Assembly (NCBI GenBank): GCA_026686845.1
Contig: JAIVEN010000016.1
Location: forward strand, 33,576,001 to 33,640,000
Reading direction: 5' to 3'
DNA length: 64,000 nt
DNA from: Adenanthera pavonina
Taxonomy: Eukaryota; Streptophyta; Magnoliopsida; Fabales; Fabaceae
A program made the translations under genes and the position numbers. The notes under the pieces were generated by a model. It was not told the origin of the DNA. It did not search any database and worked only from the letters and a program-made list of their open reading frames with translations. How positions within the stretch are numbered: the first letter of the stretch is position 1; every line of letters begins with the position of its first letter. Shown piece after piece: positions 30,763-41,186 of the stretch.

Positions 30763-31012
30763 TGGCACAGAAACCCAAAACAAACACTGTAAACTGAACT
30801 CTATTTTATTTTCTTCTTCGATGATCAGAAAGTACATGAGTCTCCTATTTATACTAGTTTCAGGGAGGTTGTTCATTAAGGCAGCATTCTAAACTGACGA
30901 GGGTTACTGCAAGGAATTGATAAGGGAATTGAAAAAGGAGTTATGGAAATTAAGAGGAGAGTTACGAGGGTTATGATAGGGGGGTTATGATGAGGAATTA
31001 TGATCCGTTTCA
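30763..31012 (-). mobile_element. Gypsy 5' LTR
   Basis: Same 250-bp sequence as 13445-13694 with about six single-base differences. The TGAAACGG...TGTGCCA termini are intact. The flanking ACAAG at 31013-31017 matches 13440-13444. Confidence 0.93.
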
Positions 31013-31038
31013 ACAAGGCGGGAAGAGGAAGCACTAAC

Positions 31039-31160
31039 CTTTTTTACCAGCGAAGGCCACCCCAGAAGAAGAGACTGAGTGAAGATAATGATGGCTCGAG
31101 GATGTGATAATTAATGATGGGACACAGCCATTTTTATGGGAGAAAGAGAAGCATGGAAAT
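31039..31160 (-). promoter_or_regulatory. Candidate 5' UTR exon and promoter-proximal DNA of the TAF1C-like gene
   Basis: Immediately beyond the gypsy right flank the DNA is less AT-rich than its surroundings, and on the minus strand it is pyrimidine-rich (CTTCACTCAGTCTCTTCTTC), as many plant 5' UTRs are. It ends with a plausible splice donor. No ATG in it is open into the gene. Its end toward higher coordinates is not defined. Confidence 0.35.
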
Positions 31161-31981
31161 CGAGCCTGAAACTTGCACATTATCATGACCCTATTTCTTA
31201 CATGGAAGAAGGTAGTCGGGAATACAGAAAGAAGCTGTACTTTTTTTCAAGATGATGTTAAAAGGAGATTTTTACTAAAGCAAATGGTGCGTATCTTTTT
31301 TGCTCAAATAAACTTCATTTAAAATTAATAGAATCAAAAAATTAGATGTGTAATTTTTTTGCCTACTAAAAAAATAAAAATATTATATTGAATGACTTTT
31401 TATATTGGAATTTTATTAATTCGAATAGATTTTCTTATTATATATGGTATATTTTAATTATTTAATTATATATTTAAAAAAAATACTTTCTTTAGCATCA
31501 TTTTCTGGTCGATAATTGAAAATTAATCCTTTTGGAATATAGAAATCATTATAAAGATTACTAAAATAGATTTCAATTTTTCTAACAAGATATTTTCCAA
31601 ATATATAGTTAGAGATCAAACTTAAGACATATTTAAGGAATTTGGTTATCTACCAATTATATCAAAACCTACCCACTTTAACTAAAAAATTTATCAAGAT
31701 TAAGACTAATCCGAATTAAACTTAGTCAAACCGAATAATAACTTACCAACTTTTAATGTCGTTATATTTTTTAGACTTAACTTCAAGACTTTTAATTAAA
31801 TTAGTATATAAATCAAGTGCACGTCGATTTAATAATTACTTATTAGTTAAAAAGAAATTCTTAGTGGAGCCCTGTGCATATCTTTTTTGTTGAAATAAAT
31901 CTCATTTAAAATCTCAATACAAGATTTATCCACAAATATCACGTGGCAATAGATCATAAATGAAAAAATTTGGGTCCTTTT
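31161..31981 (+). repeat. Duplicated AT-rich segment R1, left half
   Basis: From about 31258 this is collinear with 49440-50190. Shared blocks are TAATTTTT.GCCTACTAAAA, TATTATATTGAATG, CTTACCAACTTTTAATG and CACAAATATCACGTGGCAA.AGATCATAAATGAA. It ends in the 17-bp LINE target duplication (31965-31981). No coding potential is seen. Confidence 0.7.
31965..31981. repeat. LINE target-site duplication, left copy
   Basis: AAAATTTGGGTCCTTTT, identical to 46092-46108. A duplication of 17 bp is typical of target-primed reverse transcription. It abuts the poly(A) tail of the LINE. Confidence 0.9.
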
Positions 31982-31989
31982 TTTTTGGG

Positions 31990-33069
31990 AAAAGGGAAAA
32001 ATTTATTCAACTCCAGCAATATTCAAACAGTACAACAATCATTCAATGATGATGATATGTACAATAATACGCAAGGAAACAAGGTAGGGGGAGGATTAGG
32101 TACCAATGCCTGGACGAGGTTGTATAACATGGATTAGTTGGGAGGCTTTAACAGTATGTTCAGCCAAGGATCTAACTTCTCGTACTAGAGCTTCGGCATC
32201 AGGATGTGCATTAGTGAAAATTCTTTTATTCCTAGAATCCCAGAGTTTCCAATAGAGTAGGTCGAAGATAATTACCCAATCTCTCCCTTTTTCTAAGGAG
32301 TTGATGTTGCACCAAAGCCATTCCTAAAGGGGTTGCCCATAGAAATTTGCAATATAGGAACTTAGCATACATAGTGACCAACATCTTTTCGCAAAAGGAC
32401 ATTTTCAAAGAATGTGGTTCAAGTCTTCCTCTTTCTCTCTAAATAGGTCATATTGGGTCTCTTTTGTGAGGTGCCTTCATTGCCTTTCTTTGTTAGTAGG
32501 AGAAAGTTTGTTAGTGCTAGCCAGAGGAAAGTTCTATGTTCCGCTCCAAGCCATTTCCACACTAAGGCCCATCATCCATCTTTACCATTCCAAGCTTCAT
32601 TTTTCATCAACTTATATGCAGAAGAGACCAAGTGTTTGCCTGTATTAGTATGACTCCATTGACATATTGCTTTACCTCCAGAGGGGGGTGGTGGCATTGT
32701 GGCAATGAAATTTTCAATGATATCATTTGGGAGGAGGTGCTGGAAACATTGACAGTCCCAGTTCCCATTTGCAGTGACATAATCCGAGATTGGAATTGCC
32801 AAATGCCTTTCCTCAATAGGAGCATAGGAGAGATTTTTCAATGGGCCTAAATCTCCTATCCACCAATCAGACCAAAAGCTAACATCGTGACCATTGTCAG
32901 GCTTCCACTTTATGCCCAATTTTGTAGCATCCCATGTGTTTGCAATACTTTTCCATAAGTGGGAAGCATTGCAATTTTTGCTGAAGTTGTGATTTTTACC
33001 TTTCCATTGATATTTGGCTTGCAGTACCCTGACCCAAAGTGCCTCAGGTCTTGTCATAAGTTGAAAAGT
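31990..33069 (-). pseudogene. LINE ORF2, C-terminal part
   Basis: Segment 33057-32572 carries WVRVLQAKYQWKG, LWKSIANTW and VSFWSDWWIGD. The DNA below it encodes, with stops, a Cys-rich zf-RVT-like end. This is downstream of RT in plant L1 elements. It joins the RT part at 34741 when the solo LTR is removed. Confidence 0.85.
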
Positions 33070-33074
33070 AAATT

Positions 33075-34735
33075 TGTTGAATCAAGAGTTTTGATGATTC
33101 CAAACTAACCTTTAAGAGCTTGGAATAAAGATATCAAAGGTGCACAGAATATTTCAAGTAAATAAATTCTGGAGAAATAGGTGCAAGAATAGATGTAGGA
33201 TGTTTAGTAATGTTTTGATTTGAGTAAAAGACTTTGATTTGGTGAAAAGATGTTTTAAAACTTTGATTCTACGTTAAATATGGAATATTTGAAAAACACC
33301 CACCAACAGACAAAGTTTGAAAGGTTTACACTGATCTGCTATTTTGAAAATTTGAACTTTGGCTTTGGAAATTCGAATTTCATGTTGAAAATGAACAAGT
33401 CTGAAAAGAGACTTCTCTAACAGATGATTTTTGACTTGAGAAAATTCAAATTTTGATAAGCGTCTGAAAGGAGCCTTCAGTAACAGACGAATTTTAGGTT
33501 TTGAAAATTCAATTTCAGACAAAATGTAACTTATGAAAACTAAAGAAATTTGTCTGAAATTATGTCAAAGTTCATCTAAAACCAAGTTTAGATTAGGCTT
33601 CAAAATTGCTCACTGACAGACGAACTTTGAACATGAAAATTCGAATTTTAGAAACAAAGCTTGTGAGTCTGATATATTGATATGTTAACATACGAATAAC
33701 AGTATTTGTAAATTCGAATTTTGAAGTAAGTCTGAAAAGAGGTCTCTCTGACAAACGAACTTTGCCCTTTGAAAATTCGAATTTCGAATTAGATAAATTA
33801 TTGTACCTTATAAACCAGCTACAGACAGACGAATTTTGGGGTTCCAAAATTTGAATTTCGAAGGCACTGTAGCAAATTGAAAATATTGTTCACACTTAGC
33901 AGAACGTCTTCAAACATGAAAATTCGTATGTCACAACATAGAAACATTTTCCAAAGATCAAAATTCAAATTTTGCTTCATGACAGACGAACTTCAGATAT
34001 TCAACATTAAAGTCTTTAGCCTTCGGTTTCTGTGAAATTTGCCTGTTTATCAACTGAAATTCGAATTTCAAAATGTCAGAAGCATTAAATACGATTGGTT
34101 AACGGATAGTTTTTCAGAGTAATCGTTGGATAACTTCTCTAACGGATAGATTTTGTCTCTAACGTATAGTTGAGATCTAAATCTATAAATATAACCTCAT
34201 TTGAAGGTATGGGTAACGATTTTAACTTTGTATATACTGAAACTCTGCCAAATCATTTACTCAAAATCTCTTACTCTCTCATTTCAATATTTGTACTCCA
34301 ACTTTCATATTCACTCTGTTTAAGAGAGTTTGTTCATTGTAAATAATATTATCTTCATTTGGAAGAAAGATTTTCTTGTGAGGGGATATCACAAGAGATT
34401 GGGGAAGCACTTAGTAAGAGTGCATAGAGTGAAAGAGTGAGCTCTAGAAACAGAGCATCATCTTTATACTGAGACATTTGCAAGAAGCCCACTGAATTCT
34501 TGCATAATAGTGGAAAATCTCAAGTGGTGACTTGAGGACTGGACGTAAGTCAAGTGGAGAGACCGAACAAGGATAAATATCTAAGTCTTCTCTTCCCTAC
34601 TGCTACTTTTATAGTTTATTCATTTATACTCTATTTTACCATCATACTTTGCTTTCTTCACCTTCTTGATATTTTGCAGTAAATTTTCAAGCTTCTCAAT
34701 TCACCCCCCTCTTGAGAAGCCAGCTTATCTAACAA
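33075..34735 (+). mobile_element. Sirevirus-family solo LTR in the LINE
   Basis: 1661 bp in plus orientation, TGTTGAATCAAG to CTTATCTAACA, related to but diverged from the LTRs at 17411 and 27698. It has the same TTCGAA/CAGACGAA array and a TATA at 34184-34191. Flanks are AAATT (33070-33074) and AAGTT (34736-34740), a 5-bp duplication with one transition. There are no internal sequences, so it arose by LTR-LTR recombination. LINE coding sense is continuous across it. Confidence 0.9.
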
Positions 34736-34740
34736 AGTTT

Positions 34741-36258
34741 GCTTAGGAAAGCAATGTTTTGCCCATCTGTGTCTCTAAATCCCAAACCTCCATGCATTTT
34801 GGGCTGACAAATGTCATCCCATTTAACGAGGCTGATACAATTATATGTTTCATCCCTTCCCCACACAAAGTTTCTGATATGCTTGTCGATTCTTTGGCAG
34901 CTTGTAGTTGGTAGCTTGGTGGATTGCATTGTGTAGGTAGGGATGGCTGTAACGACAGATTTGGCTAACGTGATGCGACTGGCGAGAGACAGAGACTTGA
35001 CAGTCCATCTTGAGAGTTTTTGTTCCACTTTTTCTTCTATGTACTTGTAGGTATCTTTAGTGACTCTATTGTATAGTAGAGGTACACCAAGATACTTTCC
35101 AAGGTGATGGGTGCATTGAAAACCAAGTTGTGAGCAAATTGAAAAGGCCTAGGTAGAATTAACATTCTTGGAAAAGTAGATTCTGGTCTTTGACTAACTC
35201 ACTTTATGCCCAGAGGAGACACTGAAGTCATAGAGGACTTTGCTGATGACATTAGTGTGTTGGGGTGAAGTGGTTCCAAAGATAATCAGGTCGCCAGCAA
35301 AGAAAAGATAAGAAAAAGGGGTCTCTCTCCTACCTAGCTTGATTGTCTACCAATTCCCTTTGTTAACTTCAGCTGTGATAGCTTGGGATAATCTTTCCAT
35401 GCATAGAACAAAGAAGTATGGGGAAAGTGGGTCACTTTGTCTGATACCTCTAGTTGGATTGAAGGTGTCAGAGGCCGTGCCATTCCATAATAACTGCATA
35501 GTAGGACTAGTTATGCAGTGCATGATGGCTGAGGTGAGTCTGGTCAAGAGTCCAGCATCATGAAGGGTGTCCTCAATAAAATCCCACCTTAACCTATAAA
35601 ATTCTTTCTCTAGGTCTACTTTGATGGCCATCCATCCTTGTTTTCTTCTTTTCTGGCACATAGAGTGAATAACTTCTTGGGCGATGATGATGTTGTCGAT
35701 GATGCTACGGCCTTTTATAAAGCTTGATTGGAAGGGAAGCACCAAATGAGGCATGACAGTTTTGAGTCTGTTTGCGATGACTTTGGTAATGACTTTATAA
35801 GCAGCTAAGCAGAGGCTGATTGGACGAAATTCCTTGATATGCTGAGGATTTTTCAATTTTGGGATGAGAGTGATTAAAGTCTTATTGAGTTCAAGGTCTA
35901 GGCAATTATCTGCAAAAAACTCACTAACAGTTCTGAAAATTGAGGGACCCACAATATCCCATTGTGATTGGAAGAAAAAAGCGTGGAGTCCATCACTTCC
36001 AAGAGCCTTCAAGGGGTGCATGTCAAACAGGGCTTGCTTTGTTTCTGCCATCGTGACATCTGAATTTAACAAGGTAAACATGACAGTGGAGATGGGTGGG
36101 AACATACTTGTAGTGTTATAGTGGGCAAATTCCTTATTTTCACATGTGTAAAGTGACTTGAAATAGGAAGTGGCCATAAGAACGAGCTTGTCATTATCTG
36201 AGTGCCACTCTCCATCATCATCTTTGAGCATCAATACCCTGTTTTGTTGTCTTTTCAT
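34741..36258 (-). pseudogene. LINE reverse transcriptase, broken
   Basis: Segment 36258-35347 holds the L1 RT fingers and palm (LITLIPKLKNPQHIKEFRPI, CLAAYKVITKVIANRLK, GIRQSDPLSPYFFVLCMERL). The catalytic box at 35290-35301 reads FAGD where active plant LINEs have FADD. Stops follow at 35345 and between 35300 and 35030. Segment 35028-34729 is the thumb/connection (LSLASRITLAKSV, VKWDDICQPK). It functioned in target-primed reverse transcription. Confidence 0.9.
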
Positions 36259-37479
36259 AAGAGTTTTAGAGTGGAAATATTTTGTGTTCCGATCACCTTG
36301 AGAGTTCCAATCTTGTCTTTACTTTTGCATCCAGGTGATTTCCTCTTGAAGGCAAAGGTGTTCATATTCATTCATGCGTGTGTGTTCAATGCTAAGGAGT
36401 CGTGTAAAGGTAGTGAAGGTTTCTAAGGCTCGTTGGAGACCAAAGATCCGGGCTAAGAGCCTTCTTTTATCCTAATCCCCCCATAGGTTTCTATATTCCA
36501 ATCTGTCGCTTTGGTGATGAAAGTGATGATGTTGTCTATAATGTTTTTATCCCGTGTCCAATGTGATTTGACAAAATTGCTAAAATCAGGATGGGCAACC
36601 CAGGCTACATTAAATTTGAAGGGCTTTTGGGGTTGTCTATTTAGATTGTCTGAGATTAATTTAATCAACAAAGGTCTATTGTCAGATTGCATCATAGGGA
36701 GATTATGGACAGCTATATCTGGAAATGCATGGGTCCAAGGGAGATTAGCAATGGCGCGATCAGGTCTTGTGAGAGTGGTCCCCTGACGCCATGTATACTT
36801 AGGCCCTGTAAAACCAAGATCAAAGAAACCATATTTGTGCATGAAAGCATTGAAAAGTTTACAGCCAGATGTTCGTCTTCTAGCTCCACCCTTCATATCA
36901 TCAACGTCGCCGACGCCATGTATACTTAGGCCCTGTAAAACCAAGATCAAAGAAACCATATTTGTGCATGAAAGCATTGAAAAGTTTACAGCCAGATGTT
37001 CGTCTTCTAGCTCCACCCTTCATATCATCAACGTCGAGTGTGGCATTGAAATCCCCTGCCAAGAGCCATGGGAGGTGATCATGATCTGCGGGTGCAGAAA
37101 GGTCCATCCATAGAGATTCTCTAGAGGAGGGATTAGGACTCCCATATATTGTAAAAAAAAAAGAAAGTTCTTGCCAATGTCCTTTAAAGTGTCGTTTAAA
37201 GTGATTAGAGAGTGGATAAATTGCCTATGGTTGTAGAGTACATTCACTTCAACTTTCTCCTTCCACATGAGCCATATTCCCCCCCAAGCAGCCACAAGCT
37301 TCTATTCTATGAGAGTTGGCCATTCTCAATTTCTTGATGACTTTGTCAGCATCAGTCCCAGATATGCGTGGTTCCACAAGCACCACTACATTCGTACTAT
37401 ATTCTTTCATCAAAGACTTAAGCACACTATGGAATTTATTGGCTGCGGCGCCTTGACAATTCCACACCAAAATCTTCAT
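36259..37479 (-). pseudogene. LINE endonuclease, with internal tandem duplication
   Basis: Starts at ATG 37479 (MKILVWNCQGAA), the standard apurinic-endonuclease-like N-terminus. Further conserved parts are VVLVEPRISG, LAGDFNATLD and TWRQGTTLTRPDRAIAN. A 127-bp tandem duplication (36785-37038) shifts the frame. Another shift lies near 37260. Confidence 0.85.
36785..37038 (-). repeat. 127-bp tandem duplication in the LINE endonuclease
   Basis: GACGCCATGTATACTTAGGC... occurs at 36785 and again 127 bp later at 36912. Both copies run to CATCATCAACGTCG and look identical by eye, so the duplication is recent. 127 is not a multiple of 3. Confidence 0.9.
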
Positions 37480-37491
37480 AGAAACAACAAG

Positions 37492-39010
37492 TTAGTGCTC
37501 CATGTCGGAGCTTTGGTCATTCTCATGTGAGTCTTGAAAACAATCATTTTCGTTATCTGTGGAAGTATGGTCAAGAGCAATAGAGATGGCCTTTTCTAGA
37601 GTGGACGAGATTTGTTCTTCCAATCCTTTTGGAATGGGGTTAAGGTTTAGGTAGAGTTTAATCCCTAAAGCCAAGGATTTTGGATATGGAGGTTTAGGCA
37701 TTGTGTTTTCCTTGCCCACTCCAGAAGTGTGTGAGGCTTTCGACGTGGGCCTAGCTGGCTGGTTTATCTTTTGGAGGCCCAACAAGTGGATTTAGGACAT
37801 CTTTTAATCCTAAGATGGAGATGATTGTGTGTCTATTAGTACTAAGAGAGATGAAGGCTTTTTAAGATCTTGTAGGCTGTGGATTCAAAAAGAGTCTTTG
37901 GGGGTCAGTGTTTAGTTAGGTCAACCGTTAGTATTTCTTTTTGCTGATGAGGTGATAGAAGGCTCGGCGCGATAAGGCGGCTTTGGGTCTGTTTGATTGC
38001 TGAAGTCGTTTCTTGGTCCCTAGCGAGACCAGTCACTTTCTCAGCTTGCTTTTTCTCATTGATCAGTACTTCAGCATCCGAAGAATCAGCTCTATTGTCC
38101 CCTTCTCTATTAGTATGATTTCTATTGGTTCATCTGCCGAGGCCAGTACGTCAAACCTTGATCCTCTATTTTCACTAGCAAAGGTAGGATGGGATATTTG
38201 CTTTTTCTGAAATCAGGCCTACTAACTCTTCTCTGCACCTCCATCCAAGGACCAAACTTTTGGTTCTCACGCGCTGTTGGGGTTGTGATCGGAGGAGCTG
38301 GTATAAGCATCGGAGTAGGGCTAGGAGCCAATTTTTCCAGGCATCTTTCCTCAAGGTGTCCATAGCGCCCACAATGGTAACAGATCAGCGACAACCCTTC
38401 ATATTCAACGAAGTGGTTAATCCCATCAACTTCAATTTTGGACACTATTTTCCAGGCCAATAATCACTGCAAGTCTGGCAAATTTAGCTCTGCCTCTTCC
38501 TTTAGTATTATAGTCGATACGAATTACTTCTCCAAGGAGTTTCCCTCCAATTCTGGGGAGACCAGGAATATGAACCCAAGCAAACACCTTGATGGTGAGT
38601 GAGAGTGGTGAGAAAGAGGGTTACCATGGTTGGACAGTAAGGTAATGTCCGAAAATGACCCATGGCCCTCCTTCTATAACCATCTGGTGGTCTTCTACAT
38701 TAAAGAGTTTGACAATGAAACGGTCTCCTTCAACATCAACAAGATGGAACTGACCTGTAAGTTTCCATATAGCATTGAGTTTTTCCCAGAGGGCTCGATA
38801 ACTGATGTTTCTTCTCGAGAGCTTAATGACCAAAGCAAAGCGCAAATCGTGGTTCATGAGACCATGGATCCGCTTAGTGAAGCTAACGGCTGCGATGTCG
38901 TTCTCCATAGAGAATGTGACATCTGCAGGGGTGAGAGTGATTTCCTCTGTCTCGGATCTTTCTTCTTTGCCTGAGTTGTTTAGGAGTTTGTCTTTGAAGG
39001 ATAATGAGAT
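37492..39010 (-). pseudogene. LINE ORF1, 3' part with DUF4283-like domain and zinc knuckle
   Basis: Segment 39052-38621 carries SFTKRIHGLMNHDLRFALV, RALWEKLNAIWK and FHLVDVEGDRFIVKL, the DUF4283-like N-terminal domain of plant L1 ORF1. Segment 38460-38122 has the knuckle CYHCGRYGHLEERC (38382-38341). ORF1 binds element RNA. Stops and shifts are present at about 38620 and 38465. Confidence 0.88.
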
Positions 39011-39376
39011 TTGGGTGTTAGAGATAGTTTGAAAAAAACTAAAGTCCCACATTGGATGGGAGTAAGGTTTATGAAATCTATATAAGAGAGAGAAGACAAA
39101 GTATATTAAAATAATTATTAAACAAAATGTTAAGTGGATTTAAATATTATTTATTTAATATTTAAAGCACTTAGCACTTAGCACTTGGCACGTGGCGCGT
39201 CGTGATCTTTGGATTCATCTAACGGTAGAGATCTGGTCTGGTATGAATTTCAGATTAATATTTTAATTAATCATTTTTTTTTCTTTTCAGAAACAGAATT
39301 TCAAATAATAACGTTTTGAAACAGTACATTCTGAAACAACATGTCATTTGATATTCTGTTTCAATTTGACAATAAT

Positions 39377-39505
39377 GTTTCAAATACAAAGTTCAGAAAT
39401 GAACAGGTTCATGAACAACGTTTCAAATACAATGTTCAGAAACAAACAGGTTCATGAACAACATTTCAAATACAATGTTCAGAAACAAACAGGTTCATAC
39501 ACAAC
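39377..39505 (+). repeat. Three 43-bp tandem repeats in copia U3
   Basis: Three units beginning (G/A)TTTCAAATACAA and ending GGTTCAT(G/A)(A/C)ACAAC at 39377, 39420 and 39463. They end about 25 bp before the TATA box. The same array is at 45295-45423 in the 3' LTR. The placement suggests an enhancer-type array. Confidence 0.9.
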
Positions 39506-39529
39506 GTTTCAATTTTCTGTTTTCTACTA

Positions 39530-39538
39530 TTATAAAAG
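39530..39538 (+). promoter_or_regulatory. Copia LTR TATA box
   Basis: TATTATAAAAGGA, a good plant TATA box. It predicts a transcript start near 39560-39570. The equivalent in the 3' LTR is at 45448-45456. Confidence 0.7.
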
Positions 39539-39708
39539 GATCAGACTAGAGACTAAAAGTATACCTGACATTCTCTTCTCTTGCTTACAAACTCTCTGTT
39601 TCGTTCTGTGTTTCAAGGTATCTGAAGTTGCTGTCAGATATCTTTGGTGCTTAGAATAACTCCTAGGGGTGATTCGTCGGATCCCTGCAGCAAACCTAGT
39701 GGGGGCGA

Positions 39709-39794
39709 ATAACACCTTAAGGACAGTGTGTTATCATACGTTTCTGGGCACCGGTTGTTTTCATATACTGTTTCTAACAATCTTAAGGTGTTAT
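39709..39794 (+). promoter_or_regulatory. U5-leader complementarity in place of a tRNA primer site
   Basis: ATAACACCTTAAG (39709-39721, U5) is a perfect 13-bp reverse complement of CTTAAGGTGTTAT (39782-39794), which begins 2 nt after the LTR, exactly where a primer site belongs. The 32-nt leader has no TGG start needed to pair with a tRNA CCA end. This suggests intramolecular priming or a structural element; it is not proven. Confidence 0.55.
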
Positions 39795-39811
39795 CTTTAT
39801 TTTGATTGATC

Positions 39812-41186
39812 ATGGAGACCACCCAGGAATCAGCATTCAAGGTCATGAACTAGGACTTCATCAAATTGGATCGTTTTGATGGAACGAATTTTAATAGGTG
39901 GAAGGACAAAATGATGTTTTTGCTTACTGCCACGAAAATTTCGTATCTGCTTGATCCTGATCTGGAGCCTCTTGTTGAACCGAGTGATAATGAAAGTGAA
40001 GAAGTTAAGGCTAGACGCAAGAAGAGGGCAGAAGATGAAGTGCTGTGTCGTGGCCATATTCTGAACACACTGTCAAACCGATTGTATGATCTCTACTCAT
40101 CCTTCTCATCACCAAAAGAGATCTGGGATGCATTGGAGGCCAAATACAACACAGAAAAGCAAGGAACAGATAAGTTTCTGATTATGCAGTATTTTGATTA
40201 CAAATTGCAAGATGCTGTTAACATTTTAGATCAAGTTCATGATTTACAGATTGTAGTTTCTAAACTGAAAGATATGAAGGTGGACATTCCAGAGTCAGTG
40301 CAAGTAGGTGCCATTATTGCAAAATTACCTCCTACTTGGCATGAATTCAGGAAAAAGTTGCTGCACACCACAGAAAGTTTTACTTTGGATCAAATTCTGA
40401 AACATTTAAGGATTGAACAAGAAACTCGTGTCTTACAAAAGAAGCATTCAGAATCTCAAACCAAAGTTAACTATGTTGCTGCTGCAGATCATAAAAATCA
40501 GAATTTTCCTGGAAATAACAACAAGAGGAAGAACCCCGAGCCCACTGGTTTCAGTTCTGGAAAACAATTCAAGACTCAAAAATCTTGTTTTGTTTGTGGA
40601 AAGAAAGGACATCTTAAAAAGGATTGCAGATATGAGAAAAGGCCAAGGAATGAAACTACCAATAGTGCAAACATGGTAAATACAGAATGTGATGAAATTA
40701 TTGCCATGATTTCTAACATGCACATTGGTACGATTTCAGAATTAAATATGGCTGCTGTTGTAAAGTCATTTGACTGGTGGTATGATTCTGGAGCAACAGT
40801 TCATGTATGCCATGACAGGAATCTGTTCAAGAATTATGAAATTGCTCAACAAGAGCAGCATGTGATTGTGGGCAATGGAAGCACAGCAAATATACTTGGA
40901 AGAGGCAGTGTTGAGTTACAGTTTACTTCTGGAAAGAAGATGATTCTGCATAATGTACTTCATGTTCCAGAAATTAGAAAGAATCTTGTGTCTGCAAGTG
41001 TTTTGTTTGGAAAGGGGCTGAAAGCTGTCTTAGAGGCTGATAAGATTATTATATCTAAGAATGGGGTATTTGTGGGAAAGGGTAATGTTTCTGATGGAAT
41101 GTTCAAGTTAAGCATTAATAAGAATGATTCAGTTTCTGTTTATATGCTTGATCAATCTTTTACTTTATGGCATGATAGATTAGGAC
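39812..41186 (+). pseudogene. Copia gag and protease
   Basis: ATG at 39812 (METTQESAFKVMN), then an in-frame TAG at 39851-39853; the frame reopens at once and runs to the MITE. The gag core has RFDGTNFNRWKDKM and SPKEIWDALEAKY. The zinc knuckle CFVCGKKGHLKKDC is near 40585-40626. The protease motif WWYDSGATVHVC is near 40777-40810. The frame runs into the hAT-like MITE at 41187, so the ORF's last 70 codons are MITE sequence. Confidence 0.92.

Larger units (their letters stand above)
13445..31012 (-). mobile_element. Ty3/gypsy element, disrupted, holding a Sirevirus
   Basis: Two 250-bp LTRs (13445-13694, 30763-31012) are flanked by the perfect 5-bp duplication ACAAG (13440-13444, 31013-31017). 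Order on the minus strand: 5' LTR, primer site, leader, gag, protease, RT, RNase H, integrase, polypurine tract, 3' LTR. This is the gypsy order. Net length without the nested Sirevirus and its duplicated 5 bp is about 5.4 kb. The LTRs differ at about 6 of 250 positions by eye. The integrase tail (YGVSATFNVADLSPYL) and small LTRs suggest a chromovirus-type clade such as CRM or a relative; clade assignment is tentative. All pol segments carry stops, so it is not autonomous. Confidence 0.93.
13389..31038 (-). other. Candidate 5' intron expanded by nested insertion
   Basis: On the minus strand, AG|GTTAGT at 31039/31038 is a plausible donor; CTG|GTAAAA at 31048/31047 is an alternative. CTCCTTGTTTTACAG at 13403-13389 is a strong acceptor, 2 bases before the ATG codon region. 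Removing the gypsy insertion and one ACAAG copy leaves an intron of about 77 nt, close to the short end of normal plant introns. With the nest in place it is about 17.65 kb. This is inference; a 5' UTR with no intron, or a promoter insertion, is also possible. Confidence 0.45.
39016..39779 (+). mobile_element. Copia 5' LTR
   Basis: TGTTAGAGATAG to TTTCTAACA, 764 bp. It contains three 43-bp tandem repeats (39377-39505), a TATA box (39530-39537) and a U5 with ATAACACCTTAAG (39709-39721). Confidence 0.95.

Noticed and set aside
34736..34740. Imperfect duplication AAATT/AAGTT as evidence against a solo-LTR insertion
   Set aside because: LINE coding sense is continuous across it and one transition explains the mismatch.
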